Assembly (NCBI GenBank): GCA_907163375.1
Contig: CAJQUW010001712.1
Location: 50,755-114,754 of the forward strand
Reading direction: 5' to 3'
DNA: 64,000 nucleotides
Origin: Prostheceraeus crozeri
Lineage: Eukaryota > Platyhelminthes > Polycladida > Euryleptidae
A program made the position numbers and the translations under genes. The notes beneath the pieces are model-generated. The model was not told where the DNA came from, did no database searches, and saw nothing but the letters and a program-made list of their open reading frames with translations. This document shows, piece by piece, positions 1-10,848 of this stretch. Numbering within the stretch: position 1 is the first letter of the stretch; every line of letters starts with the position of its first letter.

Positions 1-259
1 ACATGGGCCTATCTTTCTTATAGTAACTTTACTTATTATACCTTTCACTTTATCTAGATTTTTTGATGAAAATATTTTAAAATGAGAATTCTATTTCTGT
101 AATTTGGTGTGGAAAAATTATATTGACATCTACATGTATATTGAGAGATAACATGAGGATAATGCACCAACAGTTGTATTCAAAGATTCTACGAAATGTA
201 ATAGTAGTATGATAATTTAAGATGACTATCCATGGGTGGGGTGTCCCAAATGTCGTCGA

Positions 260-1930
260 CTGAATTTTGATTAATGTGTCGTCGAACGCTTAGACCCACT
301 GCAGGCAAATCGCCACATATTCAGAAGGTGAAATGGTGGGCTCTTGAGGAGCAAGATGTCAGTCAGAAGCTTGTTGATGCCGTCTATGGTCGGATGCCTG
401 GAACGAAATTGACTAGCGATTGGGATGGTCTAGCGAGAGCTTTGACCGAAGCTGATAAGACGACCTGCGGCACCACTAGAGGCGGAAAATTTGGCAGAGT
501 GAAGTGCAGCAGACCGTCAGGCACAAGAAAGAGGCCTTTAAGAAATGGCAGCGGTCCCGTACATCAGAGGACAAGGAAGCTTACAGGCTCGCAAAAAGAC
601 AAGCTAAAGCAGCAGTGGCCAAGGCTAAATATGATGCAACGGAAGATCTTTACCAGAAGCTGGGTACCCGAGAAGGGGAAAAGATGGTGTACTGTATTGC
701 AACTGCGAGAGATAAAGCGAGAAAGGACAATTATGAAGGTTTCTTCGTCAAGGATGAGTCGGGTCACATTATCACAACGGCAAGTGGGAACAGGCAGCGC
801 TGGGCAAACTACTACGAAGCCCTGTTGAATCAAACAAGGCCGCATGAAGAGATCCCTGCTAGAGCTGCTGTTGAGGGTCCAGTGGAGATGATTACAAGGG
901 ATGAAGTGGCTGAGCAACTAAAAAAAGTGAGATCGGGTAAAAGTTGTGGACCGGATGACATTCCTATTGAAGTTTTCAAGGTGCTTGGGGACTATGGCTT
1001 GGACCTTCTGGCGTACCTCTTCAATGAGGTGCTGACATCGGGAAGGATACCGGACGCATGGCGGAAAAGTGTTATTACACCTATCTTCAAGGGCAAAGGA
1101 GACCATCAAGATGTTGGCAACTATCGCGGTATCAAGCTTCTCAGTCACACCATGAAGATTCTGGAGAAGATTTTGGAGAAGCGTCTTCGTGATCTTATTG
1201 AGGTGGATATGAATCAATTTGGTTTCAGACCAGGAGTTGGCACAACAGACCCAAATCTGGGGTCCATGGTCAATACTGAGGTGTCCAGCGCAGGTGATGT
1301 TGCACATCGAGTATGTTGCGGCTAGAACACATGGAAGAGACTGACTCCAGCGCTATGTGACAGAAGGATGCCACTGAAGATAAAGAGCAAAGTATACTCC
1401 TCTATGATCAGGCCAGCAATCCTTTATGGTTCTGAGTGCTGGGCCCCTCTCAAGACAGATGAGCAGAAGCTGCACGTGGCGGAGATGCGGATGCTAAGGT
1501 GGATGCAGGGCTACACACGCTTGGACCGGAAGACCAATGAAGAAATAAGATCTGATGTGGAGATAGCCCCTATTCAAGAAGTGGCAAGAGCAAGAAGGCT
1601 GGCATGGTTTGGTCACGTGCAGCGTCGCGGAGAGAGCATCACGTCTGCAAATGGAAGGAAGAAGAGGTAGAGGCCGCCCGAAGAAGACCTGGACAGTGAC
1701 AATAACCGCCGACATGAAAGCAAAAGGAGTGGATGCCTCCCTGGTCCACAACCGGAAGGAATGGAAAAAGAGGACTTGGACGCGGGACAAGGGTCGACAA
1801 GGTGAGCAAGGTGAGCAGCTTCGGGAACGCTCATGTTGCTTTTAACGTCATCAGACAACGTCCCGAATGTATGGTATTCCTGCCAGCTCATAGCCACTAT
1901 TGACTTCGTTCAGCCAGATTATCTTTAGGC
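260..1930 (+). mobile_element. RTE-type non-LTR retrotransposon, 5'-truncated and internally deleted
   Basis: A reverse-transcriptase fragment is read at 504-1320. Its visible landmarks are the stretches KSCGPDDIP, WRKSVITPIFKGKGD, NYRGIKLL and NQFGFRPG, the finger and early palm region of RTE-clade enzymes. A linker piece precedes it in another frame (274-500, with IQKVKWWAL). A C-terminal piece follows at 1340-1670, with KSKVYSSMIRPAILYGSECW and RRLAWFGHVQRR. Between 1260 and 1340 the RT core, including the catalytic FADD-type motif, is missing, so the copy has an internal deletion as well as frameshifts. The endonuclease domain is absent, as expected of a 5'-truncated copy. The 3' end is not sharply visible and is set near 1930. 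The family assignment is firm; the exact clade is inferred from these motifs. Confidence 0.85.
504..1670 (+). pseudogene. RTE reverse transcriptase remnant
   Basis: This is the protein-coding remnant of the RTE copy. The first part (504-1325) ends at a stop shortly after the FRPG motif, where sequence has been deleted. The second part (1368-1670) resumes in the C-terminal half typical of RTE ORF2 (AILYGSECW, then RWMQGYTR). No catalytic aspartates of the YADD/FADD box are present, so no active enzyme could be made. A third frame at 1609-1845 continues the basic tail (GRGRPKKTW). It is a pseudogene in a host intron or upstream region. Confidence 0.8.
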
Positions 1931-2837
1931 CATAGGATCCAGGCCTTGAAGGGAACAGCGTTTGATTTCTTTAACCGCGTCGAAGAGTCATAGTGGCTTG
2001 ATGAACTGGTATTCCATCCATTTCATACCAAAGCACTTCCAATGATCGATATCGCTCTCTGTACATTCCCCCAACTATGAGTAACCAAAAAATACTTTCT
2101 TTTCCGAAACATTTATGGAGGTCCATTGCCGCTTGTCGGACTGACGAGGAATTGCAAACCTTGTAAACATCACTAACCTCGTATTCCTTGTAAACGAGGA
2201 ATTGTTAACTTCAAGATTCGGACCTAGTTACCTCACTAATAATGTCATCGAAGAACATGTGAAAAGTCTCTTAGGTTGATTGCGAATTTATTCCGGATTT
2301 GGCAACCCATTCTTTGACGAAATATGGCACATTTCTTTGTTGAGCTCTACCGTCTCGTCCGCCAATGCCTTCGCGTATCTAATTTCTTCCAGTAGAATCA
2401 GTCAGTTGATCATTTGTATGCTAATCATCTGAAGAATCATCGTGACCTCAGAATTTCGGGATCTCATGATGAATTTGTAACCCGATATTATATTCCCTGA
2501 TACGAGTTGCAAAGCCACTAATCAATGCATGACAATGACTTTAGATAAATCGTCATTTATAAAGGCAGGTCGGTCACTCAGATGTCATTTCTAGTAGCGA
2601 GTCTTCTCTTCCAGTTTTCCTGGTACTCTGCCTAATCCCGAGAGACCTCAGCTTCGTCACATCCTTTGACATCATCTGAGGGGGATACAGTGGTCCTCTT
2701 TTACAAATTCTCAGTTTACTTGCCTAAATCGATATCAAAACATTAGGTTAGTTTTTCGTTTTGGCCATCGGTCGGAAAATCAGATAAAATATAAGTTATG
2801 AGATTAACTTTTCTCAATCGAAAGTGTGTTAAGTAAG
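1931..2837. other. No recognisable feature
   Basis: I see no open frame of note, splice-bounded exon or repeat in this stretch. It is probably intronic or intergenic host DNA between two retroelements. An upstream exon of the acyl-CoA ligase gene was looked for here and not found. Confidence 0.5.
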
Positions 2838-4625
2838 TTATCTTTATATTTCGAGCATAAAGCGAAAGCACTCCCTCTTTTTTATAATCGTCTATTGGTA
2901 AAAGTTAAAATAAAATATCGTTACAGTACCCTGACGTTTCGTCCTGCAAGGACTTGTTCACAGGTTTGACAAAGCCATGTACGGGGTTTGAAATTGGCTT
3001 ATAAATACGAATGACCACTCGTCAGCTCCTGTTTGCGATTAATGCAAGGTTGATGAATTCCAATAAGCTTAGCTTCAGCAATACGGGTAGAAACTGGATC
3101 ATTAAGACATTGCATAATAATGATGTCAAAATCATCAATAGTTAAAATCGACCAATAATGGTCTTTCTTCGCATGTTCTGAGAGGGCACTCTTGCTGTCC
3201 TGATTATGCAAACTACGTTTGTGTTCCGAATATCTTGCACTTAAAGTGCGATTCGTAGAGCCAATGTAGTTTTTGCCGCAATGTTTGCAAATGAACTTAT
3301 ATACAACATATTTTAAGTTACATATGTTAGGTTTGCCAATTATACCACAGAGATTACAATTACAGTTGTGTAAATTATTGCGATAGTTGAAGCATGAGCT
3401 AATTTGTCTGCCAGGTTTACTGACAAGATTAATAGGCAAATCATATTTATCAGCTAATCTGTTTAGTTTACGATTGGTACTATCAATCGAGTCCACTCAA
3501 TCGATTGGTACTATCGAGTTTTTTATCGTTAATGTAATCCAATTTCAAATTGACACTATTTTTATTCTTATTTTTGTTGCCTATTTTCGTAGTATTATCA
3601 CTACTGGTATGCTTCGAGTAACTTTGATTGAAGCCATTCCTCCTCAATCTTTTAGTCATTTTATTTTTATTCTTACGTACTAACTCATGCGTAGAACAAC
3701 GCTTTTCAACATACGTGTAACTATTTTTAATAAAATTGGTCTTCACATGTGAGGGGACCCAACTATCATAGTGAAGGGTATTACCAGAATGGCAGTCTTT
3801 TCTATATAATTCATACTTTATCTGTTTATTGGCTATGCTGATGCTGATATCCAAAAAATTAAGAACGTTGTTCATAGGTACGTCTATGGAAAATTTTATA
3901 TTCGCTGATATCGAATTGAAAATGTCGAGGATACTATTCAAAATGCTAGGTTCATTTGGGAATGGTCCTATAATAATGTCGTCTATATACCTCTTATATA
4001 GACATAGTTGTATATTGTGGCTAGAGCTTAATTTATTCAACGCCATGTTTTCAATGTGATTCATATAAATAATGGCAAAGGCTGGAGCATAGTGAGAACC
4101 CATAGGACAGCCTTGAATTTGGAGATACGTTTTATTATTGTAATATACTTCGTTATTGAATGCTATAAATTTTAAAAATTTCTCAATTTCACTGTGTGAG
4201 AACCCGTAACTATCGAAAGTATTTTCGTGTTCTTCAACAAATTTTATGACGGTTTCGATACCATGGAGAAGAGGTATACTAGTATATAATTTTTTTCACA
4301 TCTGAGGAAATGAATGTTAGGTTGTTTTTTCTAGGTAACGAAATGTTTCTCAGATACTCGATGAGCTCGTCAGTGCTTTTTATGCTACTAATGACTTTTG
4401 GGACTAGATTATTGAGAATTTTGCTTAATAACCAATCACCTTTTCAGTTGGGGTTCCTATCGATGAGGCAATGGGTCTCAATGGGAAATCCCCGTCATTT
4501 TTGTCTTTATGATCCTTAATCGTGCAATAAAATTTGGCGGGTTTACTACCACACGAAATAAGACGTTTGACATCAGTAAGTGGTTCCAAAATTTGTTGAT
4601 AGAATGGTCCGAATACAAGATTCAA
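2838..4625 (-). mobile_element. Penelope-like element, inverted partial copy
   Basis: On the minus strand this copy carries the C-terminal part of a Penelope-like reverse transcriptase, with the RYIDD catalytic box at about 3980-3994, then a GIY-YIG endonuclease domain (YVVYKF then KNYIGSTNRTL). The reading frame breaks between 4425 and 4103 and again near 3490. The sequence matches the plus-strand copy at 5571-7258 in inverted orientation almost throughout, so the two copies form arms of about 1.7 kb around a loop of about 1 kb. The 5' end at about 4620 is a different sequence from the sister copy, so it is not a simple palindrome. Near 3470-3520 there is a small local duplication of a 14-bp stretch. 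Confidence 0.88.
2999..4625 (-). pseudogene. Penelope-like RT / GIY-YIG endonuclease remnant
   Basis: Reading from 4625 downward: a fragment with KPAKFYCTIKDHKDK, then after a frameshift an RT palm fragment (GSHYAPAFA, then YIDDIIIG and LNFLDISISI), then a linker rich in Lys and Asn (GNKNKNKNS), then the Cys-containing CNLCGI and the GIY-YIG nuclease (KHCGKNYIGSTNRTL). This order is that of Penelope-like elements. The copy shares with its sister the same frameshift after the peptide PTEKVIGY, so either both descend from an already inactive source or that shift is typical of the family here. It keeps an intact codon where the sister copy has a stop (equivalent to 6698). Confidence 0.85.
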
Positions 4626-4639
4626 TCACCATGAATGCA

Positions 4640-7258
4640 GCTTTAACACGGAAGACTGCTTCTTTGAAGATGGAGATCTTGAGATCCAGCCTCCTTACTC
4701 TGCGAAATAAGGAATAGGAAACTAATATGCATTTCTCTTATGTATATTTCAACTTCATCAACGAAGTGGCGGATCCCGTAGAGGTCAAAGCATCTCTGAA
4801 TTTGATTAACGAAGCTGTCTCAAAACAACAAGAGGTGATATACGAAAGACATTCGCGTAAGCGGACTGGCTTGACTAGCAAAAGCTATCCACTTTTTAAG
4901 TATGATTAGAAAATTGACTTGTAGACCTTGTCTACCATTTGAGTATTATGACATATTCTGGTTTTGTAAAACTAATGACCGCCCGTCAGATTATGTTGCT
5001 AGCAATGACAATCGTATTACCAACGAGACTGATATCAGTCTGCCTAATGATGTTGCCTGCTTTTGACCAAGGGCCCTAAGCATCGCAAACTCCTCAACAG
5101 TAACTTTTTAGCTATTGATACTTTGCCGTATTATCTAAGATGGCACTCAACATTTGCAAATACTGATAATGCAGAACGTCTACATATACCATATGAAAAG
5201 AATACTGTATTCTTTTCAAATAAAAAGAAAGATGAAGCTGAGAACAATTTGAATTTATTTCAATTCGAAGCTAAAAAATTCTTGAGAAGGAATACTCGTA
5301 TATGAAACGTAACACTAAGTATACGTATTGTGACAATGTGGTAAAAAACGGAAGCGTTTATGAAAACAACCAATTTATTAGCAGTCTCATCTGATAAAAC
5401 TAACCGTATAGTTGTCACTGATAAGTTATCCTTTATTCAACGGGTTGAAAATGTCCTTAGTGATACTAATATTTATAAACCATTACCTAAATCTAAATGC
5501 AACGCTATAGAAAAACAGGCCAATACTCTAATTAGATCAACTTGCAAGAATAAACCTAACATTGATTCCAATCGTCTTATTTCGTGTGGTAGTAAACCCG
5601 CCAAATTTTATTGCACGATTAAGGATCATAAAGACAAAAATGACGGGGATTTCCCATTGAGACCCATTGCCTCATCGATAGGAACCCCAACTGAAAAGGT
5701 GATTGGTTATTAAGCAAAATTCTCAATAATCTAGTCCCAAAAGTCATTAGTAGCATTAAAAGCACTGACGAGCTCATCGAGTATCTGAGAAACATTTCGT
5801 TACCTAGAAAAAACAACCTAACATTCATTTCCTCAGATGTGAAAAAAATTATATACTAGTATACCTCTTCTCCATGGTATCGAAACCGTCATAAAATTTG
5901 TTGAAGAACACGAAAATACTTTCGATAGTTACGGGTTCTCACACAGTGAAATTGAGAAATTTTTAAAATTTATAGCATTCAATAACGAAGTATATTACAA
6001 TAATAAAACGTATCTCCAAATTCAAGGCTGTACTATGGGTTCTCACTATGCTCCAGCCTTTGCCATTATTTATATGAATCACATTGAAAACATGGCGTTG
6101 AATAAATTAAGCTCTAGCCACAATATACAACTATGTCTATATAAGAGGTATATAGACGACATTATTATAGGACCATTCCCAAATGAACCTAGCATTTTGA
6201 ATAGTATCCTCGACATTTTCAATTCGATATCAGCGAATATAAAATTTTCCATAGACGTACCTATGAACAACGTTCTTAATTTTTTGGATATCAGCATCAG
6301 CATAGCCAATAAACAGATAAAGTATGAATTATATAGAAAAGACTGCCATTCTGCTAATACCCTTCACTATGATAGTTGGGTCCCCTCACATGTGAAGACC
6401 AATTTTATTAAAAATAGTTACACGTATGTTGAAAAGCGTTGTTCTACGCATGAGTTAGTACGTAAGAATAAAAATAAAATGACTAAAAGATTGAGGAGGA
6501 ATGGCTTCAATCAAAGTTACTCGAAGCATACCAGTAGTGATAATACTACGAAAATAGGCAACAAAAATAAGAATAAAAATAGTGTCAATTTGAAATTGGA
6601 TTACATTAACGATAGTACCAATCGTAAACTAAACAGATTAGCTGATAAATATGATTTGCCTATTAATCTTGTCAGTAAACCTGGCAGACAAATTAGCTGA
6701 TGCTTCAACTATCGCAATAATTTACACAACTGTAATTGTAATCTCTGTGGTATAATTGGCAAACCTAACATATGTAACTTAAAATATGTTGTATATAAGT
6801 TCATTTGCAAACATTGCGGCAAAAACTACATTGGCTCTACGAATCGCACTTTAAGTGCAAGATATTCGGAACACAAACGTAGTTTGCATAATCAGGACAG
6901 CAAGAGTGCCCTCTCAGAACATGCGAAGAAAGATCATTATTGGTCGATTTTAACTATTGATGATTTTGACATCATTATTATGCAATGTCTTAATGATCCA
7001 GTTTCTACCCGTATTGCTGAAGCTAAGCTTATTGGAATTCATCAACCTTGCATTAATCGCAAACAGGAGCTGACGAGTGGTCATTCGTATTTATAAGCCA
7101 ATTTCAAACCCCGTACATGGCTTTGTCAAACCTGTGAACAAGTCCTTGCAGGACGAAACGTCAGGGTACTGTAACGATATTTTATTTTAACTTTTACCAA
7201 TAGACGATTATAAAAAAGAGGGAGTGCTTTCGCTTTATGCTCGAAATATGAAGATAAT
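4640..7258 (+). mobile_element. Penelope-like element, longer plus-strand copy
   Basis: The longer of two inverted Penelope-like copies. It starts with a 5' coding region (4727-4909 and 5063-5305, basic and Lys/Asn rich), then the RT region (5360-6700) and a GIY-YIG endonuclease (to 7096). The 3' end, 7110-7258, is an inverted match to 2838-2990, including a hairpin-like segment (GTCCTTGCAGGACGAAACG) near 7142, a motif seen at the ends of many Penelope-like elements. Frames break near 5300, 5710, 5850 and 6700. It lies in the upstream intron of the host ligase gene or upstream of it. Confidence 0.88.
4727..7096 (+). pseudogene. Penelope-like RT and GIY-YIG endonuclease, broken
   Basis: Fragments in order: N-terminal region (4727-4909, 5063-5305), RT finger region with KFYCTIKDHKDK and PLRPIASSIGTPTEK (5360-5713), RT palm with GSHYAPAFA and RYIDDIIIG (6035-6700), and the GIY-YIG domain with KHCGKNYIGSTNRTLSARY followed by EAKLIGIHQP (about 6710-7096). 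A TGA at 6698-6700 interrupts the frame just before the endonuclease where the inverted sister has TCA, so this is a point nonsense mutation private to this copy. The frameshift after KVIGY is shared with the sister. Confidence 0.85.
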
Positions 7259-7479
7259 TTATCACCTCCCGTGCATCGTCATCAACCATGTTAAGATAAG
7301 AATTACAATTCTCTGCGCAACGTTTCGCTGCCGCTTCGGCTGGCGCAGTAAAAATTAATGTGTACTGTCGCGCCTGTGCTCAGTAAGAATAGTGACATTT
7401 TTGTGAAGGATTGTCAAGGATATCATGGATGTCTGGGTTATTTGTATGATCATTAACAATGTGTTCATTAAATAATGAA

Positions 7480-7790
7480 GTTCCTACTGTTAAATTAATT
7501 TTCACGAAGCTGGGACCGAATAGTTCTTATTGCTTCACCAATGTAGGTGGCCTGCGAGCATGAAGGACATTTAACAGTGAAGTAAGTACACGCAACCTTT
7601 CCAAGTGCAGCCCATTCCCCCATCCCGGCAACCACAATAGACGCAATTAACTTTATTGCAGTCATTTTCATAGAATTCGATGCAAGGGTCAAGCAATGAA
7701 GTTGACTTCCAGATGTATATGAATAGCTTGAAACGTATTGGGGCGACCGAAGAGGTCCTCATACACCTGATGAGGATTCGAAGGATCTAA
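7480..7790 (-). mobile_element. Fragment of a second Penelope-like family (GIY-YIG end)
   Basis: On the minus strand two overlapping frames give the Cys motif CNKVNCVYCGC, then CTWKGCVYLLHC, KCPSC and ATYIGEAIRTIRSQLREN. This is the Cys-rich linker and GIY-YIG nuclease start of a Penelope-like element unlike the pair at 2.8-7.3 kb. Only the C-terminal region is present and it contains at least one frameshift. It directly abuts the 3' end of the plus-strand copy. Confidence 0.7.
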
Positions 7791-7925
7791 TTAGCATCCT
7801 CAAACTCCTGATTACGCGGCAATTGGCAGAATCCTCGAAGGAAGAACGGTCTTTTCGCTTGTGCCTTACCCATAGAGTAGGGATATATAGGTAGAGTGTC
7901 GACTCAAAAAGTATCTGTATAACGG

Positions 7926-8345
7926 TGTTTTACGGAGATTACGTTCACGTGGTCCAAAAAATTATTTGAGCACTTTTTAAAAAAGTCAAACTTTGCCAAT
8001 TTTTATATTACCGAGATGACTCTGCTATATAAGTAGTATGAAACAAGTTGGATATCAAAAGGAATTAATATTTGCTGATAAGCTTCCTAACTAAGCGGAA
8101 ATTAAGATGATTATCAAGGGAATTTCATGATCCGTATTATAATGGAAGTCATCATGAAAAAGACGAGATATTATTGCGCTTTCTTGGCTAAAATTGCAAG
8201 TTTTAATTCAATTTTCACCGGCATGATTTGATGATTCATTAAATTCATGTTTCATTTCTTGAATATGAATAGTGATGTGAACCCATTTGCATCTTTCAAA
8301 TTAATTGAAATCATTGTCTTTGATTCTGTTATTTTGCTCTGCCAG
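7926..8345 (+). repeat. Direct repeat copy 1 (about 430 bp)
   Basis: This segment, starting near ACGTTCACGTGGTCC and running to TTTTGCTCTGCCAG, matches 9124-9550 in the same orientation with moderate divergence. The shared core includes AACAAGTTGGAT, AAGCGGAAATTAAG and a CACCGGCATGATTT stretch. The two copies bracket the first visible host exon. Neither encodes a recognisable protein. Confidence 0.85.
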
Positions 8346-8874
8346 GTGCAAATTGCTTAAGATTCTCTTGAGGTACAGCGTGGAAGCAATAGCAGGCCAT
8401 CGAGTTGCAAACTTAACAAACATTATCTCTCAAAGACTGTCATGACACGGACGATCTGTGAAATGATATCATTTCCTTCTGCTTTATGCTATCATGATCA
8501 GTAAATTCCGTGGCAATTTCTTCAGAACTGCATAGATGTGCATATCTCTTATTTGGAAACAATTCCGACTGTGTCTCCCTTGAATTCATCTAATAAAATC
8601 GAAAGTGTATACACATTGGGGATTTAATAAATGCGGAGTTACCACTCTACCTAATATGCTTACTCTATGGCCCTACCAATAATTTATTTAATCTCAATCT
8701 TGAAATGTTTGTAATAAAAAAGAGTTGATGTCCTGCTTTCTCATTTGACACAGTGACATGAAAGCCTGGACCCTTAAGGCAAAAGATTGCTTGCCTTGCT
8801 GTCTTACTTATTGCGCTTTAATGTGCATTGCATGTCCGCCACAGAAAATGAGCGTTGTATTTCTTCCCTTGTAG

Positions 8875-9058
8875 GTAACCTCTCTCAATATTGTTCCACC
8901 GATCTTACTATTTATGAAGGATAACGAAAAAGCTCAAAAGCATGACTTCTCAAGCATACGGTCAGTTATATCTGCAGCTGCGCCCCTTGCAGCTGAAACT
9001 GAAGCCGAATGCTTCGAATATTTGAAAAAGCGCAATCCCCATATTCATGTCGGTCAAG
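8875..9058 (+). CDS. Host acyl-CoA ligase (4CL/luciferase-like), internal exon
   Basis: The exon starts after a good acceptor (TTCTTCCCTTGTAG) and ends at a GTAAGA donor. It reads in frame VTSLNIVPPILLFM, then DFSSIRSVISAAAPLAAE and HIHVGQ. In adenylate-forming enzymes of the 4-coumarate-CoA ligase and firefly-luciferase type this is the segment 'P-P-l-l-l-f-m...y-D-l-S-S-l-r-x-v-x-S-G-A-A-P-L', just before the conserved YG(M/L)TE motif. It starts in phase 0 and ends in phase 1; the next exon, 40.2 kb away at 49258, supplies the remaining two bases and begins AYGLSETSP. Such enzymes activate a carboxylic acid with ATP and load it on CoA. The SGAAPL consensus reads SAAAPL here. No upstream exon was found in the window. 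Confidence 0.88.
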
Positions 9059-9123
9059 GTAAGATTTCGCTTCATTCACAAGTGGCTGTAGTCGAATTAA
9101 AGCATATGAAAAGATTCAGTTAT

Positions 9124-9550
9124 TTACGGAGTACGTTCTCGTGGTCCAAAAAATTATTTGAGTAGTTTTAAAAAAGTCACAATTTTGAAAATTTATATAC
9201 TACATACCGACATGGAGCCCTTTTATAAATAGTATAAAACAAGTTGGATGTCAAAAGGAATGAATATATGCTAATAGGCATCCTATCTAAGCGGAAATTA
9301 AGCTGATTATCAAGGAAATCTGATGAACGGCATTATAATGGAAGTCTTCATGAAAAAGTCGAGATCTTATTTTTCCTTCTTGGATGAAATTTCAAGTTTT
9401 TAATTCAATTTTCACCGGCATGATTTTATGATTCATTAAATTCATGTTTCATTTCTTGAATCTGAATAGTGATGTGGACCCATTTACATCTTTCAAATTA
9501 ATTGAAATCATTGTCTTTGATTATGTGATTTTTCTCTGCCAGTTGCAAGT
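9124..9550 (+). repeat. Direct repeat copy 2 (about 430 bp)
   Basis: Matches 7926-8345 in direct orientation, starting 65 bp after the host exon. It shares GTGGTCCAAAAAATTATTTG, the AAGCGGAAATTAAG block and the CACCGGCATGATTT block. It could be a dispersed repeat family or a local tandem duplication later separated by the sequence holding the exon. Confidence 0.85.
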
Positions 9551-10385
9551 TGCCTGTAATATGATCACGCTTAAGAAAATAAGGTAGTGGCAGACTATTT
9601 CCAATTTACATGTATTTTCTCTGCATGTAAAATCCCTCTATTTGAGCTGCATTCATCACCGCTAAACTATTCCAATGCAATCAAGAATACTCCTAATGTT
9701 GTTAGAAGATGCTTTCATGCGATATCTGATCAATTTCCAACAAATAATCAAAACATATTGAAGAGTGGAATTTTAATTTTGAATTGCAATTCTTGTAGCA
9801 ACATGACCGAGGAACGATTTGAACATGAACATTATAATCAGGTGGGATTCAAGAGCTCCCAGAGTTATCGGAACTCAAAATAGCCTTTAATAGGATTAAG
9901 TCAACAATATTGACGCTCGCCAGAATTTTATGAGACTTACGATCTTCTCAAAATCTGTAATATCAATAGCTTCAATTTCATTCTTATTGAAAACTAGCTG
10001 TTACCCCCACCTATAGGCGGGATTGTTATCTCAATATTGGTTAATTGATAGAATAGACTCCATGCGGAGTAAAATGAAAAGCAAAGCTAGAAATTAGCTA
10101 CCATCGCATCGTAGCAGTAAGCTTAGTAAAGTGGCATAATAGCTGTTATGTACAGTCATGCACTGTCATCGTCTATCGTTGAAATTCAATGTTTTTTCTC
10201 TGATCTTCATCGATTTTTTACCTTTAGCTGCCACTTGTCGTCGAGCTATCTTGGGGTCTATAAAGCATTCGATGTCGCATTCGAAATTCCGCAGTGTCAT
10301 CGCATTCGTATAGATGACACTTAGTACACTTTTATCACTTATACTAGTTTTAGTGTTTAAGTTTTACTGTCTAGTTGATGCATAA
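9551..10385. other. No recognisable feature
   Basis: Intronic sequence of the host ligase gene. A 98-codon open frame at 9587-9883 has no recognisable motif and no splice context I can support. Confidence 0.5.
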
Positions 10386-10500
10386 CAGGGTCCGGCAAAA
10401 TGATCTGACACATTAGTGGGTTTAATAAAAGGCAAATAAATTAAAGAAACTAAAAGGTGTTTTTATTTTTGAAAAGTGCATATGATGCCATTCTTTTATC
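10386..10500 (+). repeat. Mariner left terminal inverted repeat
   Basis: Begins CAGGGTCCGGCAAAATGATC. Pairs with 38312-38426 over about 115 bp with scattered mismatches. Confidence 0.85.
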
Positions 10501-10561
10501 AAATGCCATTTTGTTTTGCTTCTTTAAGCTGTTGTTTTTTCTTTCTTTTTGAACTGCAGCC

Positions 10562-10848
10562 ATGAATTGGACTGGTGAGCGCAGCGCTTTCATTGTGGAA
10601 ACGTTTATCAAAGCAAACGAATCTGTAACTGTAACACAACGAGCCTTCCGTTTGCACTTTAAACTTGGTAGACATGATTACACCCAGCTCGTAGCACGAC
10701 TTTGTTATGTATGGGTTGCCATCTTTAGAGCTGCTGGATCTGCATTGTAAAGAAAATCAACTTGCCGACCTCGCACCGCCACAACTCCAGAAAATGTGGC
10801 AGCAGTAAGAGCTTCAGTTCAACAGTCACCACGCCATTCGACATTTAC
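10562..10848 (+). pseudogene. Mariner transposase, N-terminal part
   Basis: Begins MNWTGERSAFIVETFIKANE, the start of the N-terminal helix-turn-helix domain common in mariner-like transposases, followed by TVTQRAFRLHF. A frameshift follows near 10670, and a further in-register stretch reads AVRASVQQSPRHST before the open frame meets the 3' tail of the inserted retroelement at about 10849. The continuation lies at 37577. The insertion fell between the HTH region and the linker before the catalytic domain. Confidence 0.8.

Noticed and set aside
3829-4059. Plus-strand frame inside the minus Penelope copy, also seen reversed at 6079-6309
   Set aside because: Antisense shadow of the RT palm region; identical in both inverted copies.
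1-8870. Search for an earlier ligase exon with the SSGTTGLPKG-type ATP-binding motif
   Set aside because: No such motif or splice-bounded frame was found; the upstream exons are probably outside the window.
9587-9883. 98-codon plus-strand open frame
   Set aside because: No motif, no splice context, AT-rich intron; not distinguishable from chance.
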